From the NCBI GenBank assembly GCA_003695085.1, contig RFIV01000192.1, forward strand, positions 1 through 16,173: a DNA stretch of 16,173 nucleotides, given 5' to 3'. This document shows positions 1 to 5,850 of the stretch, one piece after another. How positions within the stretch are numbered: position 1 is the stretch's first letter; every line of letters starts with the position of its first letter. A program made the translations under genes and the position numbers. The DNA is from Gammaproteobacteria bacterium (GTDB lineage: Bacteria > Pseudomonadota > Gammaproteobacteria > Pseudomonadales > Oleiphilaceae). The notes beneath the pieces are model-generated. The model ran no database searches, was not told the origin of the DNA, and saw only the letters and a program-made list of their open reading frames with translations.

Positions 1-3
1 GTC

Positions 4-1533
4 TTACGCCTTGGGGCCTGCGTTGACAATGGCCTCGGACACGTCGAACTTCTTGAAGTTCTCGACGAACTGCGCAATCAGCTCTTCGGCCTTGGCGTCA
101 TAGGCATCCTTGTCGGCCCAGGTGTCACGCGGATTGAGCAACTGGCTGTCCACACCCGGCACTTCTACCGGAATGTCCAGATTCAGCTTGTCCAGATGAA
201 CTGTTTCGGCATTGGCCAGCGCGCCACTCTGGATGGCTGCAATCACGGCGCGAGTGGTGGGGATGGAAAAACGCTGACCCACGCCATAGGGGCCACCGGT
301 CCAGCCTGTATTCACCAGGTAGACCTTGCTGCCAAAGGCATCCATCCGCTTCATCAGCAGCTCGGCGTAGACGCCGGCCGGACGCGGGAAGAAGGGCGCG
401 CCGAAGCAAGTGGAGAAGGTGGACTTGAGCTTGGCAGAGGAGCCCATTTCGGTGGAGCCGACCAGTGCGGTATAGCCTGACAGGAAGTGGTAGGCGGCCC
501 CCTCACGTGACAGGATGGACACCGGTGGCAGTACGCCGGTCATGTCGCAGGTCAGGAAGATGATGGCCGAGGGCTCACCGGCACGGTTTTCAATCACGCG
601 CTTTTCGATGTGCTCCAGCGGGTAGGCAGCACGGGTGTTCTCCGTCAGCGAGGTGTCGGTATAGTCGGGTGTGCGCGTCTCGTCCAGTACCACGTTTTCC
701 AGAACGGCCCCGAACTTGATGGCGTTCCAGATCACCGGCTCGTTCTTCTGGCTCAGATCGATGCACTTGGCATAGCAGCCGCCCTCGATGTTGAAGACGG
801 TACCCGGGCCCCAGCCATGCTCGTCGTCCCCGATCAGGTAGCGAGACGGGTCGGCGGACAGGGTGGTCTTGCCGGTGCCGGACAGGCCGAAGAACAGGGT
901 GGTCTGGCCATCTTCGCCCACATTGGCGGAGCAGTGCATGGGCAGCACGTCCTTCTCCGGCAGCAGGAAGTTCTGTACGGCGAACATGGACTTCTTCATT
1001 TCGCCCGCATAGCGCATGCCGGCCAGCAGCACCTTGCGCTGCGCGAAGTTGATCATGACCGTGCCGTCGCTGTTGGTGCCATCGCGCTCCGGTTCACAAA
1101 CAAAGTCTGGTGCACTCAGCACCTGCCAGGTTTCCTTGTTGCTCGGATTGAATTGTTCCGGGCGAATGAACAGATTGCGTGCGAACAGGTTGTGCCAGGC
1201 CGTTTCTGTCGTCACCTGGACCGGCAGGTAGTGCTCGGGATCCGCACCGACATGCAGGTGTGAAACAAAACGGTCGCGCTCAGCGATATAGGCGCTGACG
1301 CGGTCCCAGAGCGCATCGAATACATCCGGTTGAACCGGGCGGTTGACGCTGCCCCAGTCGATATCGTCCATGGTGCTGGGTTCCTGCACCACAAAACGGT
1401 CCATCGGTGAACGACCGGTGCGCGCGCCGGTCTCGGCTACAAACGCCCCGTTGGACGCCAGTTTGCCTTCATTGCGGAGGATGGCCTGCTCGATCAGTTC
1501 AGCAGCCGTCAGATCAGTATATGTCGTGCTCAC
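4..1533 (-). CDS. pckA: ATP-dependent phosphoenolpyruvate carboxykinase
   Basis: This enzyme converts oxaloacetate and ATP to phosphoenolpyruvate, ADP and CO2 in the cytoplasm, the committed step of gluconeogenesis. With the start chosen here it is 509 aa, close to the roughly 510-540 aa usual for the ATP-type family. The kinase loop GLSGTGKTTL is at about residues 216-225 and the metal-binding DDEHGW at 236-241. The N-terminal GARTGRSPMDRF segment and the C-terminal NTGWTGGPYG segment are also typical. The reading frame stays open to a GTG at 1576-1578, but I prefer the GTG at 1531-1533. That codon is preceded by GAGG at 5-nt spacing, and the protein then begins STTYTDLTAAEL, which aligns with pseudomonad PckA as I remember it. 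It is transcribed alone, downstream of and in the same direction as hslO. Function is near certain; the start is likely. Confidence 0.96.
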   Translation of the reverse strand: MSTTYTDLTAAELIEQAILRNEGKLASNGAFVAETGARTGRSPMDRFVVQEPSTMDDIDWGSVNRPVQPDVFDALWDRVSAYIAERDRFVSHLHVGADPEHYLPVQVTTETAWHNLFARNLFIRPEQFNPSNKETWQVLSAPDFVCEPERDGTNSDGTVMINFAQRKVLLAGMRYAGEMKKSMFAVQNFLLPEKDVLPMHCSANVGEDGQTTLFFGLSGTGKTTLSADPSRYLIGDDEHGWGPGTVFNIEGGCYAKCIDLSQKNEPVIWNAIKFGAVLENVVLDETRTPDYTDTSLTENTRAAYPLEHIEKRVIENRAGEPSAIIFLTCDMTGVLPPVSILSREGAAYHFLSGYTALVGSTEMGSSAKLKSTFSTCFGAPFFPRPAGVYAELLMKRMDAFGSKVYLVNTGWTGGPYGVGQRFSIPTTRAVIAAIQSGALANAETVHLDKLNLDIPVEVPGVDSQLLNPRDTWADKDAYDAKAEELIAQFVENFKKFDVSEAIVNAGPKA

Positions 1534-1576
1534 GTCGACCTCGCCCTCATAGTGATGTCTTGCAACGGAAAAATGC

Positions 1577-1602
1577 ACGCCTGCCGGCGTGGTTTACGCC
1601 GG
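1577..1602 (-). other. Two mutually exclusive hairpins in the pckA leader
   Basis: Read on the minus strand, CCGGCGT (1602-1596) pairs perfectly with ACGCCGG (1590-1584) over a 5-nt loop. The ACGCC part of that right arm can instead pair with GGCGT (1581-1577) over a 4-nt loop. The second hairpin is followed 3 nt later by TTTTT (1573-1569). The arrangement has the form of an attenuator or of a weak terminator for read-through from hslO. The second stem has only 5 bp, so this is a structural observation, not a demonstrated regulator. Confidence 0.35.
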
Positions 1603-1659
1603 GTCGTCGTCCACCAGTTGTTATGATGTCATGTATGGTGTGGCGGCGGCTCCGGAAAA

Positions 1660-1690
1660 CGCGGCGGTATTATGCCAGAAATCCGCCGCG
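1660..1690 (-). promoter_or_regulatory. Possible pckA -10 element inside an 8-bp inverted repeat
   Basis: On the minus strand a CATAAT hexamer (1674-1669) sits about 140 nt before the pckA start, in a gap with no gene. No good -35 hexamer stands 16-18 nt upstream, so the promoter call is weak. The hexamer lies in the 15-nt spacer of a perfect inverted repeat, CGCGGCGG (1660-1667) and CCGCCGCG (1683-1690). That could be an operator or chance in GC-rich DNA. Confidence 0.3.
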
Positions 1691-1720
1691 CACGCACGTT
1701 TTGCACCAGGGGCGCAGGGG

Positions 1721-2575
1721 TCAGTGAAGTGTCGGGTCCGCGAAGAGCTTCTCGATACGGGCCCGGTCAAAACGATAAGGCTGATTGCAAAACTGGCATT
1801 GCACTTCGATGGCGCCCTGTTCGTCGAGAATGCTGAAGGCCTCTTCGCGTCCCAGCTGGCAGATGGCTTCCAGGGTGCGCTGCTCGGAGCAGGTGCAGGC
1901 ATAACGGACGTTTTCAGGGTCGTATACGCGTGCGTCCTCCTCGTGAAAGAGCCGGTACAGCAGGTCTGTGGGCGGCAGGTGCAGGAGCTCATCCTCGGTG
2001 ACCGTGTCGGCCAGTGTGGTCAGGTGTACCCAGTCAGCATCGTCTGCACGCTGCTCTGCAGGCAGCACCTGCAGCATGAGGCCGGCCGCCCGGTGAGCGT
2101 CCGCTACCAGCCAGAGACGTGTGGGAAGCTGTTCGGATTGCAGGAAATAGCCTTCCAGACAGGCCGAGAGGGAGGCGTGCTCCAGGGGTACGACACCCTG
2201 ATAACGGTTGCCTTCCTGAGGTGTGATGGTCACGGCCATGCGACCGTCATCACCCAGCAATGCCCGCAGGTCGGACGATTCGGGCGGGCTGTTCAGGCGC
2301 ACGATACCGCGCACGTTGCGCTGATGTGTAGCCTCGGCCAGCAGCAGGCTCACCGGCCCGCTACCGACGGCCTGAATGGCCAGGGTGCCCGGAGTCTTGA
2401 TGTGAGCACTCATGAGCAGGCTGGCGCACAGGGCCTGCCCCAGGAGCTCGGAAGAGAGCATGTCTCCGCGAAGGCGTTTGCGCGCTTCGGCGTAGCTGGC
2501 ATCCATTTGTACGATGGTGCCGCGGACATTGGCATGGTCAAAGGTAAAACGGTAAAGCGTATCGGACATGATCAT
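1721..2575 (-). CDS. hslO: Redox-regulated chaperone Hsp33
   Basis: Hsp33 is a cytoplasmic holdase. It is inactive while four cysteines hold zinc and is switched on when oxidation and heat unfold its C-terminal redox domain. All four cysteines are present: CTC at 227-229 and CQFC at 260-263, giving the family pattern CXC-X30-CXXC. The N-terminal substrate-binding core carries the conserved SEQLPTRLWL segment at about 147-156. The length of 284 aa is normal. The start ATG shares its bases with the TGA of hslR (ATGA), implying translational coupling. A second in-frame ATG two codons later (2569) has slightly better spacing from a GGA and could be the true start. It is the last gene of the yrfG-hslR-hslO operon, and no convincing terminator follows it. 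Confidence 0.96.
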   Translation of the reverse strand: MIMSDTLYRFTFDHANVRGTIVQMDASYAEARKRLRGDMLSSELLGQALCASLLMSAHIKTPGTLAIQAVGSGPVSLLLAEATHQRNVRGIVRLNSPPESSDLRALLGDDGRMAVTITPQEGNRYQGVVPLEHASLSACLEGYFLQSEQLPTRLWLVADAHRAAGLMLQVLPAEQRADDADWVHLTTLADTVTEDELLHLPPTDLLYRLFHEEDARVYDPENVRYACTCSEQRTLEAICQLGREEAFSILDEQGAIEVQCQFCNQPYRFDRARIEKLFADPTLH

Positions 2576-2976
2576 TCCACATCGCGTTGGTTTTTGAAGG
2601 CGTGAATCTGTCTGCGCTCACGCTTGTTGGGCCTGCGGACGGGCGGATGCTGGGACAGACGCATCTGCTGGCGCTCCAGTTCGCGCTGAGCCCGCTTTTC
2701 CCGGCTGGCCTCCGTTTCGGTATAGAGTGCCTGGGCAAGCGGTGCGCTGAGGCGTTTTTCCGACAGCGCATCGACGACGACCGTGATTTCCTCCCAGCCG
2801 CGGCGGATGGTCAGTTCCACGCCCGGAGTGATGGTCCGTCCCGGTTTGACCCGGTGCCCGTCACAATGCACCTTGCCGCCTTCAATCGCTTCCTTGGCGA
2901 GCGAGCGGGTCTTGAAGAAACGGGCTGCCCAGAGCCATTTGTCCAGGCGCACTTTTTCAGGTGGAGATTGGGTCAT
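2572..2976 (-). CDS. hslR: Ribosome-associated heat-shock protein Hsp15
   Basis: Hsp15 is a small S4-domain RNA-binding protein that, in E. coli, binds free 50S subunits still carrying a stalled nascent chain and helps recycle them. The S4 domain covers about residues 8-68, starting VRLDKWLWAARFFKTRS and including GGKVHCDGHRVKPG. The C-terminal third is very rich in Arg, Lys and Gln (about 91-134), as in the E. coli protein. The length of 134 aa matches the family. A GAGG lies 4 nt before the ATG. The gene overlaps the stop of yrfG by ATGA and its own stop overlaps hslO by ATGA, so the three products are probably made together. An S4-domain protein of another subfamily is a less likely alternative, because the neighbours yrfG and hslO fit hslR. 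Confidence 0.94.
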   Translation of the reverse strand: MTQSPPEKVRLDKWLWAARFFKTRSLAKEAIEGGKVHCDGHRVKPGRTITPGVELTIRRGWEEITVVVDALSEKRLSAPLAQALYTETEASREKRAQRELERQQMRLSQHPPVRRPNKRERRQIHAFKNQRDVE

Positions 2977-3635
2977 GGTACCTCGGGTGGCATCACGTCG
3001 TTATAGGACAGGATACCATTAAAGTGACTGGGAGGCTGGGCGGGACGGCGACTGTCCGGTGTGAGGATCTGCAGCAAGTGGGCAATGCCATAGTCGTGAG
3101 CGGCCTTGAGTACCGGCAGGCTGTCATCCACGAAGAGAGTCCGGGCCTTGTCAAACGGCTCCAGGTGGTGCAGGGCCACCCAGAAGGCACGGTCTTCCTT
3201 GGGGGCGCCCAGATCATGCGAGACGATGATCCGGTCCACGTACTGATCCAGCCCCGTGCGCTGCAGCTTCAGGCGGACGACCTTGCCATGTGCATTGGTG
3301 GCCAGCACCAGCCGCTTACCGTGTGCGCGCAGGCGCTGCAGGAAGGTTTCGGCCACATCCCGATAGCCGATCAGGTCACTGACTTCATCCTTGAGCGCCA
3401 CGATATCCAGCTGCAGGCGTCGGCTCCAGTAGTCAACACAGTACCAGTTGAGCGTTCCGGCCTCGCGCGCGTACGCGTCCTTGAGTGTCTGCCGGGCGTC
3501 TTCTTCGCTCTGCCCGCGCAGCTGTGCGACTCTTCGGGGCAGGTGCTCCAGCCAGAAGTGGTTATCAAAATGCAGATCCAGTAGAGTACCGTCCATGTCC
3601 AGCAGGACGGTGTCAATCGCTTTCCAGTCAATCAT
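2973..3635 (-). CDS. yrfG: HAD-family GMP/IMP nucleotidase YrfG-like
   Basis: This is a cytoplasmic haloacid-dehalogenase-type phosphatase. The E. coli counterpart dephosphorylates purine nucleoside monophosphates such as GMP and IMP. All four HAD motifs are visible: DMDGT with nucleophile D13 and acid D15, the motif II threonine in LATNAH (T113), motif III lysine in GAPKED (K146), and motif IV VDDS (D170-D171). The length is 220 aa, as expected. An AGGGT lies about 7 nt before the ATG. It is first in the yrfG-hslR-hslO operon and its TGA overlaps the hslR start. The same gene order around pckA is known in enterobacteria and pseudomonads, which supports the name. Substrate preference is inferred from the family. 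Confidence 0.9.
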   Translation of the reverse strand: MIDWKAIDTVLLDMDGTLLDLHFDNHFWLEHLPRRVAQLRGQSEEDARQTLKDAYAREAGTLNWYCVDYWSRRLQLDIVALKDEVSDLIGYRDVAETFLQRLRAHGKRLVLATNAHGKVVRLKLQRTGLDQYVDRIIVSHDLGAPKEDRAFWVALHHLEPFDKARTLFVDDSLPVLKAAHDYGIAHLLQILTPDSRRPAQPPSHFNGILSYNDVMPPEVP

Positions 3636-3659
3636 GTGCGCACCCTGTCATGAGCGCGC

Positions 3660-3688
3660 ATGATCCCAAACTTGCACAGAGGGGACAA
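3660..3688 (-). promoter_or_regulatory. Weak candidate promoter for yrfG-hslR-hslO
   Basis: In the 58-bp divergent gap between yrfG and cysQ, the minus strand reads TTGTCC (3688-3683), a 17-nt spacer, then GATCAT (3665-3660). Each hexamer agrees only partly with sigma70 consensus. I saw no heat-shock sigma32 pattern (CTTGAA plus CCCCAT at 13-15 nt) in this gap. Confidence 0.28.
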
Positions 3689-3693
3689 GTCAG

Positions 3694-4527
3694 GTGAATC
3701 CGGAATATGTCAGCACGTTGCTTCCCGCCGTTGAGCAGGCCGTGATGCAGGCGGGCGAGGCCATTGAGGGCATCTATGAGCGGGAAGCAGACTGGGATGT
3801 GGTCATCAAGTCGGACGACTCGCCCCTGACGCAGGCGGATCTGGCCAGTCACCGAGTGTTGTGCGAGGCCCTTGAGAAGCTGGGAGAGGGCTGGCCTGTG
3901 CTGTCGGAGGAGTCAGATCCGGTGGACTGGTCGGTTCGGCGGCGCTGGCCCACCTACTGGTTGGTGGATCCGCTGGATGGAACAAAGGAATTTGTGGGGC
4001 GTACCGGAGAATTCACTGTGAATGTGGCGCTGATCCATGAACACGAACCGGTGATGGGGGTGGTGGGGGTACCCCTGACGCACACCCTTTACAGCGCGGT
4101 GCAGGGAAAGGGGGCGGAGCGTGTGGAGAAGGGGCAGAGGCAGCGCATTGTGGTGGCAGAGCCGGCGTCCCCGATACGTGTGCTGGCCAGTCGGCGCTCC
4201 GGAGTGGGTGAGGTGGATGCGCTGCTGGACAAGCTGGCTTCCCGGGGGCTGCGGTGTGAACGTGTCAGTGCAGGCAGTTCACTGAAATTTTGCCGAATTG
4301 CCGAGGGGGCAGCGGACTTCTACCCACGACTGGCGCCCACCAGCGAATGGGACACGGCGGCAGCACAATGTGTGCTGGAGGCCGCCGGGGGCAGTGTGAT
4401 GGATCGCGCGGGTCAGCCTTTGCGCTACAACACGAAAGCCGACCTGCTCAATCCCTTCTTTTACGCTTGGGGTGGCAGGCCGGATCTGTGGTGTCAGTGG
4501 CTTGGAGACGCGTTTACTCGCCGGTAA
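3694..4527 (+). CDS. cysQ: 3'(2'),5'-bisphosphate nucleotidase CysQ
   Basis: CysQ hydrolyses 3'-phosphoadenosine 5'-phosphate (PAP) to AMP and phosphate, removing an inhibitory by-product of sulfate assimilation. It belongs to the inositol-monophosphatase fold. The metal-binding residues are visible: SEES at 71-74, DPLDGTKEF at 92-100 (D92, D95), and SEWDTAAAQ with D220. The N-terminal KSDDSPLTQAD at about 39-49 is typical of CysQ rather than of SuhB. The length of 277 aa is slightly longer than the E. coli form, mainly at the C-terminus. The start is GTG, supported by GAGGGGA at 8-nt spacing. It is divergent from yrfG, and its last 14 nt overlap the end of the small gene on the other strand. 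No sulfur-assimilation gene adjoins it. Confidence 0.93.
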   Translation: MNPEYVSTLLPAVEQAVMQAGEAIEGIYEREADWDVVIKSDDSPLTQADLASHRVLCEALEKLGEGWPVLSEESDPVDWSVRRRWPTYWLVDPLDGTKEFVGRTGEFTVNVALIHEHEPVMGVVGVPLTHTLYSAVQGKGAERVEKGQRQRIVVAEPASPIRVLASRRSGVGEVDALLDKLASRGLRCERVSAGSSLKFCRIAEGAADFYPRLAPTSEWDTAAAQCVLEAAGGSVMDRAGQPLRYNTKADLLNPFFYAWGGRPDLWCQWLGDAFTRR

Positions 4528-4843
4528 AGATCACTTCTTTCTTGCGTCCGACCTTGGTGCAGCCCAGACAACGCACGAAGGTCGCCTTGGCCGGTCCCAT
4601 CACCAGTGTCTCCGCAGCTTCCTTGGCATTGCCACCGGCAAGCGAAAAGGGCAGCGATACCACGTAGATGGCCGATCCCACGACCGTGGTGGTCAGCAGA
4701 ACCGGGCGGGCAAATACGGCATCACCGAACATTGCCAGGGCACTGGGCTTCTCTTCCAGAACTTCCGAGTATCCGGCAGAAGGCAGTACAAGCGCCAGAG
4801 CGGCCAGCAGGGGCATCATCCGGCGAAGGGAACGCTTGATCAT
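4514..4843 (-). CDS. Small exported or membrane protein of unknown function
   Basis: I do not recognise a function. The 109-aa product begins with a signal-like segment (RR then a hydrophobic run at about 10-21, small residues at 22-24). A second hydrophobic stretch at about 47-69 reads as one membrane helix. Near the C-terminus is FVRCLGC with C92 and C95, followed by a basic tail. Codon use resembles the neighbours, the start ATG has GGGAG at 7-nt spacing, and an extended -10 lies upstream, so it is a real gene. Similar small proteins in marine gammaproteobacteria and pseudomonads are, as far as I remember, annotated only as hypothetical or, doubtfully, as multidrug transporter. It is convergent with cysQ and overlaps it by 14 nt. 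Its promoter lies in the gap after mutM. Confidence 0.8.
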   Translation of the reverse strand: MIKRSLRRMMPLLAALALVLPSAGYSEVLEEKPSALAMFGDAVFARPVLLTTTVVGSAIYVVSLPFSLAGGNAKEAAETLVMGPAKATFVRCLGCTKVGRKKEVIFTGE

Positions 4844-4878
4844 TGATAGTCTCCCAAATTACTCCTTGTCTGAGTGTA

Positions 4879-4887
4879 ACTATAACA
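4879..4887 (-). promoter_or_regulatory. Extended -10 promoter of the small membrane-protein gene
   Basis: The minus strand reads TGTTATAGT (4887-4879), a TGn-TATAGT extended -10 element differing from TATAAT at one base. The predicted transcription start near 4872 gives a leader of about 29 nt containing GGGAG before the ATG at 4843. There is no good -35, which extended -10 promoters do not strictly need. Confidence 0.5.
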
Positions 4888-4968
4888 GTTTCCTGCGGGA
4901 TTGCTATTTTCTGCACGGCGATTCGAGTTTCTTTCTGTAACGCTTTGACGTGCTTCAAAGTTTGGCCG

Positions 4969-5784
4969 CTATCGCTGGCATGATGCACAGAACACGGATG
5001 AGCGTCCTCCCAACCTGAGCAGGCGCAGGGGGCGCTGACAGGCCGGGCACGGGGTGCCTTCACGTCCGTAGACCTGAAGGGTCTGTGCAAAATAGCCCGG
5101 TTTGCCATGTCCGTTGACGAAATCCCGCAAAGTGGTGCCGCCCTGCTCGATGGCCGCCGACAGGATGGCCTTGATGGCCTGTGCGAGGCAGTCATAGCGT
5201 GTCCGGCTGATTCGACCGGCCGGCCGGTCGGGACGGATGCCGCTGGAGAAAAGCGCTTCAGTCGCATAGATGTTGCCCACGCCCACCACAATGCGCTGAT
5301 CCATGATGAAGGGTTTGACGCCTTGCCTGCGCCCTCGAGAGAGCCTGTACAGGTAGTCTCCGGTCAAGGCGTCCGAAAGAGGTTCGGGGCCCAGGTGACG
5401 GAAGAGCGCGTGATCGGGCAGGCTCTCCGTGTGCGCCAGGACAAACCCGCCAAACCGGCGGGGGTCATGGTACACCAGTTGCTGTGGGCCGAAGCCGAGA
5501 ACCACGTGGTCATGCGGGCGCAACGGTTCACCTTCCGGCAACAGGCGCAGTGAGCCGGACATGCCCAGGTGCACGATCAGGGTGCGTGTGTCAAAGTGCA
5601 TCAGCAGATACTTCGCACGACGTTCCAGCGCACGCACGGTCTGACCGCAGAGCGTGCTGAGCGCGGTCGCATCAGGCGGATGTCTCAGGCGAGCCTGACG
5701 CACATGAATCTCGCTCAGCGTCGCGCCGGTCAGGTGCGGGGCCAGTCCCCGACGCGTAGTTTCGACTTCGGGCAGTTCGGGCAT
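4969..5784 (-). CDS. mutM: Formamidopyrimidine-DNA glycosylase
   Basis: MutM (Fpg) excises 8-oxoguanine and formamidopyrimidines from DNA and cuts the strand by beta,delta-elimination in base excision repair. The protein starts MPELPEVETTRRGL, so the catalytic N-terminal proline (P2 before Met removal) and E3 are present. The conserved lysine K58 is in RRAKYLL. The helix-two-turn-helix region includes the VGVGNIYATEALF segment. The C-terminal zinc finger is complete: CPAC near 247-250 and CASC near 266-269. The length of 271 aa is standard. The start is fixed by the N-terminal proline requirement, although the ribosome-binding site (GAAAAG) is modest. It is divergent from the hydantoinase gene across 66 bp and appears to be transcribed alone. 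Confidence 0.98.
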   Translation of the reverse strand: MPELPEVETTRRGLAPHLTGATLSEIHVRQARLRHPPDATALSTLCGQTVRALERRAKYLLMHFDTRTLIVHLGMSGSLRLLPEGEPLRPHDHVVLGFGPQQLVYHDPRRFGGFVLAHTESLPDHALFRHLGPEPLSDALTGDYLYRLSRGRRQGVKPFIMDQRIVVGVGNIYATEALFSSGIRPDRPAGRISRTRYDCLAQAIKAILSAAIEQGGTTLRDFVNGHGKPGYFAQTLQVYGREGTPCPACQRPLRLLRLGGRSSVFCASCQR

Positions 5785-5850
5785 GAAGACTTTTCATCGC
5801 AAAAAGGTCAGTTTACTCTGAGCCAATTCAACCGCAAGGGGAGAGCGACT

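Noticed and set aside
1534..1578. Upstream GTG start for pckA
   Set aside because: It would add 15 residues unlike other PckA proteins and would place the leader hairpins before it; GTG 1533 has GAGG at 5 nt.
1589..2605. 338-codon open frame on the plus strand
   Set aside because: It lies antisense to hslO and the pckA-hslO gap, has no recognisable motif, and is explained by the GC-rich codon pattern of hslO.
3000..3030. TATAAC-like -10 on the minus strand inside yrfG as an hslR promoter
   Set aside because: No -35 at 16-18 nt and the bases are explained by the yrfG codons, so it cannot be supported.
4943..4960. CTTTGA/TCAAAG hairpin after mutM as a terminator
   Set aside because: The 6-bp stem is AT-rich and no T-run follows on the minus strand.
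5569..5850. N-terminal extension of the hydantoinase-like gene into mutM
   Set aside because: The extra residues show no family similarity and overlap mutM antisense. A strong ribosome-binding site sits directly before TTG 5851.
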